Shown piece after piece: positions 44,023-54,718 of a DNA stretch of 64,000 bases. The stretch's first letter is position 1. Every line of letters begins with the position of its first letter. The translations under genes and the position numbers were made by a program. Where the stretch lies: contig CAVRCG010000004.1 of NCBI GenBank assembly GCA_963719525.1, forward strand, positions 434,001-498,000, given 5' to 3'. Below the pieces are notes generated by a model, which was given only the letters and a program-made list of their open reading frames with translations, ran no database searches and had not been told where the DNA came from. Origin of the DNA: Bernardetia sp963719525 (GTDB lineage Bacteria > Bacteroidota > Bacteroidia > Cytophagales > Bernardetiaceae).

Positions 44023-45990
44023 ATGTCTATCAAAAATCCCAATATTTCAGATTTAACAAAAAAAACAAAAGAATTACGTCGATTTATCATTGAACACGTA
44101 GCTCAAAATGGTGGACATTTGGGAGCAACTTTAGGCGTAATTGAACTTACAGTAGCACTTCACGAATCTTTCATTCTTTTGGGAACACAGCAATCTGACA
44201 AACTCGTTTGGGACGTTGGACATCAAGCCTATGCACACAAGATATTGACTCAACGAAAAGAAAATTTTGATACATTACGAAAATTAAACGGACTTTCAGG
44301 TTTTCCTTCTATCAAAGAAAGCAAATTTGATGATTTTGGAACAGGACATTCTTCGACTTCCATTTCGGCTATTTTGGGAATGGCTGTAGCTTCTCAATTT
44401 TCTTATAATGATGGTAATAATTCAATAAAAAATCGTTGGCATATTGCTGTTATTGGCGATGGTGCATTTACGGCTGGTTTGCCTTTTGAAGCATTGAATA
44501 ATCTACAAAATAATTCGGAAAATGGAATAAAACCTAATGTTTTGATGATTTTGAATGACAACGGAATGTCTATTGATGAGAATGTAGGAACACTTAAAAA
44601 TCACTTTCAAGAGCTTACAAAACAGAAATGGACAAAAAATAAATCAGCACAGAATTTGGAAGATACATTTATTATTCCTTCTATTTTTGAGTTTTTTGGA
44701 GGAAATTTTCACGGTTCTATTGATGGACACGATTTAGAAACTTTACTTGATTTTTTTGATGAACTAAAATTAAACGCAAAAAATAATTTATATCAAAAAT
44801 CAGTTCAAAATAATATTCATTTTTTACACATTAGAACGATAAAAGGAAAAGGAATTATTGAAAGTAGTGATAATATAGAATTTGAATCAAAATATAATTC
44901 ATGGCACGCACCAGCTAATTTTGAAACCAAAACAGGTAATATTTTAAAAATAGAACCTAAAAAGAACAAAAAATCATTTCTCAAATTTCAAGATGTTTTT
45001 GGTAAAACGATTGTAGATTTAGCTAAACAAAACTCAAAAATAATTGCCATTACTCCTGCTATGGCTTCTGGAAGTTCACTTTTAGAAATGCAAAAATTAT
45101 TTCCGAATCGTGTTTTTGATGTTGGGATTGCAGAGCAACATGCTGTTACATTTTCGGCAGGTTTGGCTACACAAAATATGCTTCCGTTTTGTGTCATTTA
45201 TTCCACTTTTTTGCAGCGTAGTTATGATCAAATTATTCACGATGTTTGTGTGCAGAACCTAAAAGTAATTTTTTGTATTGATAGAGCTGGATTAGTTGGA
45301 CAAGACGGAGCGACTCATCAAGGCGTTTATGATATTGCTTTTTTGCGACCAATTCCCAACCTTGTTTTGGCTGCACCAATGGACGAAATAGAGTTTCAAA
45401 AAATGCTTTTTTTAGCTCAATCAGATTCAGTCAAAACTTCATTTGCTATTCGTTATCCTCGTGGAGAAGGTTTTTTGGTAGAAAAGGACGAAAAAAATAC
45501 AAATGACTTGTTAGAAATTAATGATTTGCAAAAAACAGAAAACCAGATAGAAATAGGGAAATCAAGAACGATAAAAGAAGTAAATCAAGAAACAGAATTA
45601 GTTATTCTCTCCTACGGAATTGTAGGTAATTTTGTGAAAGAAGCGACTGATTTTTTAGAAAAAGATAAACTAGAAAAAGAAAAATTTAGTAATAAAATAG
45701 CGCATTACGATATGCGATTTTGTAAACCTTTAGATAAACAAAAATTACATCAGATTTTGAATTTTCAAAATGTAAAAAAAATAATTACGATTGAGGACGG
45801 AAGTAAATTAGGAGGTTTTGGAAGTGCAATTTTGGAGTTTTTGAGTGAGAATAATTATTTGCAACATCTTGATAAAATAGAAATTTTGGGTGTTCCAGAT
45901 CAAATAATTCCACACGCAAGCCAGCAAGAACAGTATAAAATCTGTGGAATAGATACTCAAAATATTGTCCGATTAATACAAAATATCTAA
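44023..45990 (+). CDS. dxs: 1-deoxy-D-xylulose-5-phosphate synthase
   Basis: DXS condenses pyruvate and glyceraldehyde 3-phosphate to start the MEP isoprenoid pathway, which would feed carotenoid synthesis (desaturase at 5463). The thiamine diphosphate-binding region is GDGAFTAGLPFEALNN with LNDNGMSID, preceded by WDVGHQAYAHKIL and GFPSIKES. The transketolase pyrimidine domain has VGIAEQHAVTFSAGLA and DRAGLVGQDGATHQG. At 655 residues it is the normal length, complete to the C-terminal domain (EDGSKLGGFGSAILEFL). ATG at 44023, directly behind a palindrome. Confidence 0.95.
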   Translation: MSIKNPNISDLTKKTKELRRFIIEHVAQNGGHLGATLGVIELTVALHESFILLGTQQSDKLVWDVGHQAYAHKILTQRKENFDTLRKLNGLSGFPSIKESKFDDFGTGHSSTSISAILGMAVASQFSYNDGNNSIKNRWHIAVIGDGAFTAGLPFEALNNLQNNSENGIKPNVLMILNDNGMSIDENVGTLKNHFQELTKQKWTKNKSAQNLEDTFIIPSIFEFFGGNFHGSIDGHDLETLLDFFDELKLNAKNNLYQKSVQNNIHFLHIRTIKGKGIIESSDNIEFESKYNSWHAPANFETKTGNILKIEPKKNKKSFLKFQDVFGKTIVDLAKQNSKIIAITPAMASGSSLLEMQKLFPNRVFDVGIAEQHAVTFSAGLATQNMLPFCVIYSTFLQRSYDQIIHDVCVQNLKVIFCIDRAGLVGQDGATHQGVYDIAFLRPIPNLVLAAPMDEIEFQKMLFLAQSDSVKTSFAIRYPRGEGFLVEKDEKNTNDLLEINDLQKTENQIEIGKSRTIKEVNQETELVILSYGIVGNFVKEATDFLEKDKLEKEKFSNKIAHYDMRFCKPLDKQKLHQILNFQNVKKIITIEDGSKLGGFGSAILEFLSENNYLQHLDKIEILGVPDQIIPHASQQEQYKICGIDTQNIVRLIQNI

Positions 45991-46071
45991 ACAAAATTTA
46001 TTACTTGATAAAATAATGGTATATTTAGTTATAACCATTAAATGTTATCACAGTTAATTTAGTAATGTTCA

Positions 46072-46115
46072 TTTTTCCATAACGACAGGTTTGCAAACCT
46101 GTCGTTATGGAAAAA
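46072..46115. repeat. Perfect 44-bp palindrome
   Basis: TTTTTCCATAACGACAGGTT followed by TG, then the exact reverse complement, with no spacer. It lies in the 236-bp gap between dxs and the PAS kinase. T-rich flanks would let it act as a dxs terminator, but its length and perfection resemble a dispersed element. Confidence 0.8.
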
Positions 46116-46226
46116 TAAGACTGTTTTGCTTTTCTATAACAATTGATTATTAGACCTGTAGAAAACCGTGATAACGTTTATCCTTAACTGAATTTGACAA
46201 ACCAAACTATTAAAAGTCTTGCTTCG

Positions 46227-49200
46227 ATGAATATATTAAAAAAACAACTTTATCAACTTATAAAAGAAAATGAAACTGTTTTTGATTTTATTCAAGAACA
46301 AGCTGTCAATGGTTTATGGTTTTGGAGTTTGGAAGATTTAAACAAAAAATGGGTAAATCCTGCTTTTTGTGAAGCACTAGGATATGAAGTAAATTGTATT
46401 GATAGTAGTATATTATCAAACATCGTATATGAAAAAGATAAGCCAGTTTTAGACGAAGTCTATACTTCTTTATTTGAAAATAAAGATACTATTGATAAAA
46501 ATAAAGCAATTCGTTTTTATCATAAAGATGGTTCTATTGTTTGGTTTTCATTTTCGTTTTTACTTATTAAAGACCAAAATCAAAGCCCTACTCATGTCAT
46601 TATTGGACACAAAGAAGTAACTCACAAAAACGTTAATTCTCTTATCAATAGATATGAGTTGATTCTGAATAATCACTCTACATTTATTATTCGAACCGAT
46701 TTGGAGGGAAAATACACGTATGCCAATGATTACTTTTGTACTTGTTTTGGGCTAGAAAAAAAGAATATAATAGGTCAAGATTCTATGGATTCTATTGTTG
46801 TTGAGGACCATCTCAAATGTAGAGAAGCTGTTATAAATTGCATTCAAAATCCAGAGCAATCTTATTTTTCTATGATTAGAAAACCTCTTCCAAATGGACA
46901 AATCGCTTATACAGAATGGGAATATAAAGCAATTACAAATGCACAAAATGAAGTAGAAGAAATACAATGTGTAGGAATAGAAGTAACTGAAAAAGTCAAG
47001 GCTGAACAAAAAAGAGAAGAAAATACAAAGCAATTAGTTCGTACTCAACGATTACTTGCAAGCTGCAATAAAAATACACAAGTTGGAGTTTGGGAATTAG
47101 ATTTGAAAACAGGTTTTAGCCAATGGGACAAAATTGTAAAAGAAATACACGAAGTAGATGATGATTTTGTGTCAGATATTAAATTAGGTATTTCCTTTTA
47201 TACCGAAGAAGATCAAAAAAGAATAGCAAAATATGTTGCAATAGCAATTCAAAAAGGAAAAAAATATGATGATGAATTTCAAATTACGACATACAAAGGG
47301 AATAAAAAATGGGTGCGTACAACAGGAACGCCTATAATGAAAGATGGAAAGTGTGTAGATCTTTATGGTACATTTCAAGATGTTACACAACAAAAACAAA
47401 TTAAACTAAACCTACAACAAAAAATAAATGAATTAGAAAAAGCTCAACAGGAAATACAAAAAATCAAAGAGCGTTACGAATTTACTTTAGATAATACAGG
47501 AATTGGTTTGTGGGAACTAGACTTAAATAACCAAAACTTATACTGGGACAAACAAGCTCAAGAAATATTTGGTGTAAATGTAACAAACCCTATAGGTAGA
47601 GCTGTAGCCAGAACAGTAATAAGTGAAGAAGATATAGAGGAAATTGATGCTAATTTGGAACTGATGATACAAGGAAAATTGGAAAGTTATGAAAAAGAAT
47701 ATCGTACAGTCGTCATTAAGGGAGAAGCTCGTTTTCTGCATACTAGAGCCGTTTTGATGAGAGATGAGAATCAAAACCCAATGCGTATTGTAGGGATTAT
47801 TCAAAATATTACTAAGCAGAAAGAGTACGAACGAATTGTTGAAGAACAAAATAAAGAACTAGCAAATTCGGAAGAGGAGATGCGAAAAAATATACGTGAA
47901 ATGTATCATCTTCAACAAAATATCTTTAAACAAAAGCTACAGTTAGAGCAAATTTTTGATGCCGTTCCTGCTATGATTTATCAGTTTAGAAGAGATAATG
48001 AAGGAAATATTTCGTTTCCATTGGTGAGTAGAGGCTCAGAAATTATTCTTGGTGTAAAAGCAACTGAAATCTTGAACCAAAATTCTAGTGAAATATTTGA
48101 AGCTATTCATCCCAATGATTTACTAGGTTTTCGATCTTCAATAAAACAATCGGTCGAAACGATGCAAAAATGGGAATCTGAATTGAGATTACTCAAAAAC
48201 GGAAAAGAAGTTTGGATTCATGCGACTTCAAAGCCTACACACATGGACAATGGAGGAATTGTTTGGACAGGAATTATGCAAAACATCAACCACATAAAAC
48301 AAACTGAATTTAAGGTACAAGAAAAAAACAAACAGCTTCTAGAAACTTTGTCCAAACTACAGGAAACACAATCGCAGCTTATTCATAATGAAAAAATGAC
48401 AACATTAGGGCAGCTTGTCGCCAGTATTGCTCACGAAATAAACACTCCTCTGGGAGCAATTCAATCTTCTTCGAAGAGTATCGAAAAGAATGTTGGATAG
48501 TTCGCTTACTGTTTTGTCAAAAACTATCAAGTTGCTTTCAGAAAAAGAATTAGAAAGCTTTAATTTGTTGATAACAAGGTCTATAGAATCAAAGTATCTT
48601 CATTCTTCAAGAGAAAAAAGAAGTGCTAAATATAAACTAATTGAAAATCTAAAGGGTAGAGAAATTCCTCAAGCAGACAGAATTTCTGATCTACTTGTGG
48701 ATATTGGAGTATATGACAAACAGGAACTATATGAACCGTTCATAAATCTTCCAAACGCTGTGCAAATTTTGGAAACTGCCTATCAACTCTCCACCATTGC
48801 AAGAAGTAATACAACTATTATAATTGCGACCGAAAAAGCAGCAAAAATTATCATGACACTCAAAAACTTTTCTCGCCAGAGCCATACAGGAGAAAAGAAA
48901 CCTACAGACATCAACGAAAATTTGGAAAATACATTGATTCTGTACCAAAATAAATTAAAGTACGGAATTGAAGTAGTTAGAGAAATTGAAAATTTGCCTT
49001 TGATAAATGTTTATGAAGACGAACTAGCGCAAGTATGGACAAATCTGCTTCACAATGCTATTCAAGCAATAGAAACAAGCAAAAATAAAAAAGGTAAAAT
49101 ATATTTGACTACCAAAAAACAAGAGAGTAAAATTCTTGTTTCGGTAAGAGATACAGGTACAGGAATACCAGAAAAAGTACAAAATAGAATATTTGATGCC

Positions 49201-49356
49201 TTTTTTACGACAAAAGCAGTAGGAGAAGGAACAGGATTAGGACTTAATATTGTCAGAAAAATTATAGAAAAACACGATGGCAAAATTTGGTATGAAACTG
49301 AAAACGAAGGACAAAATACAGGAACTACTTTTTTTGTGGAATTGCCTATAAAGTAG
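46227..49356 (+). CDS. Multi-PAS sensor histidine kinase (frame broken by one base), about 1042 aa joined
   Basis: Five PAS/PAC-type domains in series (e.g. NGLWFWSLEDLNKKWVNP, TFIIRTDLEGKYTYANDYF, then VGVWELDLKTG and GIGLWELDLNNQ) are joined by coiled coils, with no membrane helix, so it is a cytosolic sensor. The kinase His is in LVASIAHEINTPLGAI. The first frame stops at 48500, right after that helix. The second (from 48490) continues with the rest of the dimerisation region and an ATP site (NLLHNAIQAI, DTGTGIPEK, GTGLGLNIV). Deleting one A within 48484-48490 joins them (KSIEKMLDSS). The ATG at 46227 is preferred to a TTG 33 bp earlier. No response regulator is adjacent. Confidence 0.8.
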
Positions 49357-49360
49357 TGAT

Positions 49361-49394
49361 GTTGTTGGTGTCGCTTCGCTAAAACACCAACAAC
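49361..49394. repeat. GCGAAGCGACACC-type dispersed element, copy 2 (palindromic)
   Basis: GTTGTTGGTGTCGCTTCGCT followed by AAAACACCAACAAC. The GTTGTTGGTGT and ACACCAACAAC arms are exact complements around a CGCTTCGCTAAA loop. This is the most complete copy. Confidence 0.8.
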
Positions 49395-49427
49395 GGCATC
49401 TGTTATATATGTTCCTTTATAAAAGAA

Positions 49428-49461
49428 AAAAGCCTTCACAAAATAATTTGTGAAAGCTTTT
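49428..49461. terminator. Bidirectional terminator between the PAS kinase and odhB
   Basis: AAAAGCCTTCACAAA and TTTGTGAAAGCTTTT pair with one mismatch between two convergent genes, with A and T runs on the two sides. Confidence 0.7.
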
Positions 49462-49532
49462 CTATTTTTATTTTCAAAATACGTTGCTAATGGTTTAGTA
49501 ATCCGAACCTTAGCAATCGTTAAATAAAATTA

Positions 49533-51177
49533 CTAAACTCCCAAAAGTAATCTTGAAGGGTCTTCAATAAGTTCTTTGATTCTATATAAGAAAGTTACAG
49601 ATTCTTTTCCATCTACAATTCTGTGGTCATACGAAAGTGCCACATACATAATCGGACGAATTTCTACTTTTCCATCAATCGCTACAGGACGTTGAACAAT
49701 ATTATGTAATCCTAAAATAGCCGATTGAGGAGCATTAATGATTGGAGTAGAAAGCATCGAACCAAAGATACCACCATTTGTGATAGTAAACGTTCCACCC
49801 GACATTTCATCAATAGTTAGTTTCCCATCTCTAGCTTTTAGAGCTAAACGAACCACTTCTTTTTCCACACCTGCAAAAGATAATTTTTCAGCATTTCTAA
49901 TCACAGGAACAACCAAACCACGAGGAGAAGAAACAGCAATAGAAACGTCAGCGTAATTGTGATACAAAATTTCGTCTTCTTTTTCGCCTGTAATTTGAGC
50001 ATTTACTCCTGGAATTTCCATCAGAGCCATTGTTACAGCCTTTGTAAAGAAAGACATAAAACCTAAACCAACTTCATTTTTTTCTTTAAATTGTTCTTTA
50101 TACTTCTTACGCATTTCCATAACAGCCGACATATCTACTTCATTGAAAGTAGTGAGCATTGCCGTTTGATTTTTGGCAGCCACCAAACGTCTTGCAATTG
50201 TTTTGCGAAGAGAAGACATGCGCTCTGTACTCGTTGTACGCTCGCCTTGTGTTTCAGAACTTGCAGGAGCTTTTGAGTCTTTTTTGGAAGATGAAGAAGG
50301 AGCTTTTGGTTGAGAAGGAGCAGACTTTTTGGCATTTTGAGCATCTTCTTTCGTTATTCTTCCCTCTCTTCCTGTTCCTTTTACGTCTTTTGCATCAATT
50401 CCTTTTTCGGCTAACATTTTGGCAGCAGCAGGAGAAGCGTGTCCTTTTGCATAACCAGAATCTTCACTAGAATACATATCACTATTTGGTGCATTTTCTG
50501 CACTTGTTTCTTCTTTATCCGAACTGCTAGAGGAGCTAGAAGAACCAGAACTAGTTGAAGAACTACCATTTCCACCCATTTCAATTTTGGCAAAATCATC
50601 TCCGATAGAAAGTGTTGAACCTGCTTCTACCATGTGAAAAGCTTTTCCAGCTTTTTCGGCAGGAACTTCAAAAGTAGCTTTATCGGATTCTAATTCACAA
50701 ATTGGGTCATCTAATTCTACTTCTTCGCCATCTTCTACCAGCCAGTTTGACAAAACTACTTCCGAAATAGATTCTCCTACTGTCGGAACTTTCATGATAT
50801 AGGCTTCAGATTTTTGAGAAGATTCTTGTTTTTGTTCTTTTTTAGGCTCTTCTTTTTTTCGATTCAGATTTTTCTTCTGACTTAGTTTCTTTTTTTGATT
50901 CTGTTTTTTCTTCTTTTTTGTCTTTACTACTTCCATCACTTCCACCTTCTCCAATAGTACAAAGAAGTGCGCCAATTTCTAATGTATCTCCAGCTTGCGC
51001 TTTAAATGTAATTGTTCCACTTGCTTCAGCAGGAACTTCAAAGGTTGCTTTATCAGATTCTAATTCACAGATAAGGTCGTCCATTTCTACTTGGTCGCCA
51101 TCTTCTACAAGCCAGTTTGCGATTACTACTTCGGTAATAGATTCGCCAACGGTAGGTATTTTCATTTCTTTTGCCAT
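49533..51177 (-). CDS. odhB: 2-oxoglutarate dehydrogenase E2, dihydrolipoamide succinyltransferase (frame broken by one base)
   Basis: Joined, the two frames give a 547-residue E2 with two N-terminal lipoyl domains (each with the lipoyl-lysine motif ELESDKATFEVPAE), a Lys/Glu-rich linker, a peripheral subunit-binding domain (ASPAAAKMLAEKGIDAKDVK) and a CoA-dependent acyltransferase domain with catalytic SYDHRIVDGKESVTFL. It transfers succinyl groups in the TCA cycle. The first lipoyl domain (50842-51177) is out of frame with the rest because of one surplus base in the seven-T run 50853-50859; with six the linker reads SESKKEEPKKEQKQE. Two lipoyl domains are more than usual for OdhB. The E1 gene is not adjacent. 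Confidence 0.9.
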
Positions 51178-51444
51178 ATCGTGTTAGGAGTTTTTTGCGT
51201 TATAAGTGATTCGTTTTTAATCAAATTTGTAAATGTATAACTTACAAATTCAGAAACGACTACAATAGTTTTAAATATACTTCAAAAATACTAAAAAATT
51301 GTGATAAATGATAAAGGTTGTATTTCAGCTTTTTCAATAAATAAATTAGTGAAGAAATAGGTTATAAGATACAGTTTATTTTTTCGTAAATTTGTAATCT
51401 TATTTCAACTATAAATGAAACCTTGCCGTTGCTTGTGTCTTCAC

Positions 51445-51690
51445 CATGTCCGTCAAGTTAAAAATTTTATAGTGATTCTGTTCCGTAGGAACTTTATACT
51501 GGTAGATAAATGAGAAAAAAATCTACTCTTTGTTCCGTTAGGAACTATATATTGGTAGCATTTTATCCTAAATTGCTACCAATATACAACTCCTAGGGAG
51601 TAAATGAGATGTTATTTTCTAAATTTTACTACCAATATGAAACTCCTAAAGGAGTAAAAATCAAAATTTCTTTATAGCTTGACGGACATG
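51445..51690. mobile_element. MITE-like 246-bp element with 13-bp terminal inverted repeats and 10-bp target duplication
   Basis: The ends are CATGTCCGTCAAG (51445-51457) and its exact complement (51678-51690). Immediately outside both ends is GTGTCTTCAC (51435-51444 and 51691-51700), a perfect direct repeat as left by transposition. IS4-type transposases make 10-13-bp duplications. There is no ORF inside. Instead there are four copies of a 27-29-bp unit ending ATATTGGTAG or similar, two direct (51479, 51531) and two inverted (51576, 51629). It lies between odhB and gldC, whose ATG is 33 bp away. Confidence 0.8.
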
Positions 51691-51722
51691 GTGTCTTCAC
51701 GAGCAACATCAACCCATAAAAA

Positions 51723-52064
51723 ATGAAACAATCCGAAATCCGTTTTAGTATAGAATTAGATGATAAAGACCTTCCAGAAAAAATATTTTGGAAAGCAAGT
51801 GATTCTGGGCAGCAGCTTGCTGAAGCAAAGGCGATTGCGTTAGCGATTTGGGATAGTAATGAAAAAAACTGTTTGCGCCTTGACCTTTGGACAAAAGATA
51901 TGCCTATAGAAGAAATGAAAGGATTTAGTATTAATATTTTGGGAGGAATGGCTGACACACTTTTGAGAGCTACAAATGACGAATACATGGCACAAGAAAT
52001 ACATCAATTGTGTGAAAAATTAGCTATTCATTTGAAAAATAGTCAGCAAAATACAGAAAAGTAA
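51723..52064 (+). CDS. gldC: Gliding motility protein GldC
   Basis: The 113-residue protein matches GldC along its length: SEIRFSIELDDKDLPEKIFW, then AKAIALAIWDSNEKNCLRLD and LWTKDMPIEEMKGFSINIL. GldC is a small cytosolic accessory protein of Bacteroidota gliding/type IX secretion, not essential for motility in Flavobacterium. Other gld or spr genes are not in the window. The ATG is 33 bp past the right end of the inserted MITE-like element, so its promoter may be altered or supplied by that element. Confidence 0.9.
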   Translation: MKQSEIRFSIELDDKDLPEKIFWKASDSGQQLAEAKAIALAIWDSNEKNCLRLDLWTKDMPIEEMKGFSINILGGMADTLLRATNDEYMAQEIHQLCEKLAIHLKNSQQNTEK

Positions 52065-52076
52065 ATTGAAAATTAT

Positions 52077-52112
52077 GCCGTTGTTGGTATTTTAGCGAAG
52101 CGACACCGACAA
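52077..52112. repeat. GCGAAGCGACACC-type dispersed element, copy 3
   Basis: GCCGTTGTTGGTATTTTAGC, then GAAGCGACACCGACAA, directly after gldC. It has the same core as copies 1, 2 and 4, with partly degenerate outer arms (TTGTTGG/CCGACAA). Confidence 0.75.
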
Positions 52113-52131
52113 TAAAACGACTACAATTCCT

Positions 52132-54236
52132 ATGATTTCAGTACGAAAAAATCCAGACGACATACCAGCTATTTTACAATCTCCTGAAACCGAAAAAGCT
52201 ATTCAAACTTTGCTTGAAATAGGAAAGTTTGTAGGTTATCCTCGTTTGGATATTTTGATGCACGAAGATGTGTTGGGCAAACTACTCAAAATCCATTACA
52301 GCAAATGTGCTTTTTGTGAAGTAGGAATTTCGATTGAAGAATCGACAGCTTTTCTGACTCATTACCGTCCACCAGAGATTTATTATTGGTTGATTTATGA
52401 ATGGACAAATATGTTGCCTGTTTGTGAGGAGTGCAAACTCTATGAGGATTTTCAGTTTCCGATAATGAACAAGCACAAGAGAGTAAAAAAACCACCTGAA
52501 GACAGAATGCTTTGGCGTATCGATTCGGATATACATTTGGCAGAAGACCCATTGATTATTAATCCAGAATTAGATATTCCAGAAAAATATATTGCCATTG
52601 ATAGAGAGGGAAACCTGCAACCCATAAAAAGAAATTTGCGTGCAGCTTCTACCATTACTTCCTATAAAATAAATATGGGTTCTTCAGCAGTAGCTCGCCA
52701 TCGTATTGTTCGTGAGTTTACGCAAGAATTATATCAAGCTGCAGCCGATCTTTTGCAAGAAAATATTCGTTATCCTACTCCTTTGGCACTTTTACAAAAG
52801 TATTTTGAGCCTGTTTTGACAGAACTCAATGCCATGGCAGCGCAACGAACGCCTCACGCTATGCTTGGAAAAAACATGATTTTTAATTTTGAGTATTTCT
52901 TTATCGATGATTGTGAGGATTTCGAAAATTATGCGTGTTTTGGAACAAGTGCAAGTTCATTTTATCGAAACCATTACGCCTTTTTTGACTATTGATTTTC
53001 CAGAAGAACACAAAGCAAGTGAAGATAATACGCTCATTTTGGAATCTATGTTTATCAAAAATATACGTTGCTTCGACAAACTTTCTATTGATTTGCCTCA
53101 CATTCATACAAAAGATAACATTACTTTAATTGTTGGTACAAATGGAACAGGAAAATCAACCATTCTTCAACTTATTGCGTTAGGACTTTCGAATATTCCA
53201 AAACCTCCAATAAATTATGGGTGGGAAAATGTAATTCATGGAAATAAAGAAACAGGACATTTAGTGCTGCGTTTGCAAGGTTTTGGCGAGGAAGTAAATA
53301 TCAAATTTAAGATTGATAAAAACGGTGTCATGAATACAGGAAGCCATCGTCGTTACTTTGAAATAATACGAGAAAATTTGTTGGTGTTAGGATATAGTAC
53401 AGGAAAGCGAGGACTTAAAAATTATGATTTTCAGCACCGTACTTTTGCGCCTATTGCATCACTTTTTGGAGAAAATGGTTTTTTAAAGAGTGAAGATGAC
53501 CACAGTACCTATTATTATATAGAAAATAATATTGAATCTATTCGAAAAAATAGTTAATCGTTTGCTTGCACCTTCTCAAAAAATAACAGAAGGCGAACAC
53601 GATGAAAAATTAGAGGAAGGACTTTTGGGTCTTAATAAAGATGGAGATTTTATTTTCAAAACTTCAACAGGAGAAGCTCTTATTTCGGCTATGTCTGATG
53701 GGTTTCAGACTGTTTTTAGTTGGGTTTTGGATTTATGTGTTAGAGCAATTCAACACCCTTTTGATTTGGATTACCCTGAAACTATACAGGCAATCGTTTT
53801 GATTGATGAGATTGATGTTCATTTAAGTCCTAATTTGCAGCGAACGCTTATTCCACGTCTTTCAGAGGTTTTTCCGAACACACAATTTTTGATAGGTACA
53901 CAAAGTCCGTTTATGATTCAATCAATGGCTTCGAATAATATAATTTCTTTAGAATGGGAAGATGAGCGTATTATTACTCATCCTCTTTTATTGGAAGGAA
54001 TGCCGTGGGCTTGGACAATTAGTGAAATTTTGGCTCGTTTATTAGGAAACGTAACCGAAATATCGCCTATCATGGACGATTATCTGACCGAATTATCACA
54101 AGCAATTGGCAAGAACGATAAACTTTATGCAGAGCAGTTGTATCTCAAAGTAAAAAATGCGCTCCCCAAACTAAGTCCGTATCACGAATATTTAGAAATA
54201 ATAGCAAAGGACTTTTTTACAGTTACCAGTAAGTAG
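52132..54236 (+). CDS. HNH endonuclease - AAA ATPase, Septu (PtuB/PtuA)-like; frame broken twice
   Basis: The first frame is an HNH nuclease of the PtuB/TIGR02646 type: Cys59-x2-Cys62 (KCAFCEVG), THYRPPEIYYWLIYEWTNML with His77 in place of the EHFRPK motif, and Cys98-x2-Cys101. The following frames encode an SMC-like AAA ATPase: FIKNIRCFDKLSIDLP, Walker A GTNGTGKST, a SAMSDGFQTVF signature and Walker B VLIDEIDVHL. One surplus T (run 52981-52986) separates nuclease from ATPase, and one surplus A (run 53545-53550) splits the ATPase. Without them the whole is a single 700-residue protein. Septu pairs PtuA ATPase with PtuB nuclease against phage; here the nuclease comes first and is apparently fused. 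If the first shift is real, the two overlap by 65 bp (ATG 52931). Confidence 0.7.
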
Positions 54237-54292
54237 TTACCAGTTATCAATAAATTACTATTTCTAGTAATAAAGTAATCTAAAAAATAATA

Positions 54293-54469
54293 TTAATATA
54301 AAAATTCTTTTTGGTTGAGTAGGTAACTTTCGTTTACCCAAAGAATAGCACGGTGTTCGTCATCGAACTTACGAATCCATTTGAATCCTTTTTCTTTTAG
54401 TTGTTTTTTGTTTTTTGCAAAGAATGCAGTTATCTTTCCTTTTTGGTCTTCTGTGGCTAGAAAAATCAT
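54293..54469 (-). CDS. Small conserved-looking protein, 58 aa
   Basis: A short ORF in the 482-bp gap between the ATPase and capA genes. It starts with ATG at 54469 and reads MIFLATEDQKGKITAFFAKN, then KGFKWIRKFDDEHRAILWVN, with good codon use and mixed charge and aromatic content unlike a chance ORF. No family recognised. It is convergent with the ATPase gene and divergent from capA. The remaining 250 bp of this gap is AT-rich with nothing else visible. Confidence 0.5.
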   Translation of the reverse strand: MIFLATEDQKGKITAFFAKNKKQLKEKGFKWIRKFDDEHRAILWVNESYLLNQKEFLY

Positions 54470-54718
54470 TTTATTAGTGTTTTAGAAAAATTGAAGCACA
54501 AATGAGTAAGTAGTCTAGTAATAAATAATCGAAACCCTTACTTCTTTGTCAGTTAAATTACTAACAAAGTCAATATACAAAATTTTATTTGCTTTTGCAA
54601 CTTTGTTATCAAATTAGATTTTTATTGATAGATAATTATAATTTTTTGTGCTTTCAAAATCAATTGTTTCTTCTTATTTTTATATTCAAAAAATAATTCA
54701 TAAAATCTCCTTACTTTC

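Noticed and set aside
51479..51657. CRISPR-like array from four 27-29-bp repeats
   Set aside because: The repeats are in both orientations, unevenly spaced and diverged, and lie inside a transposon-like element; no cas genes are present.
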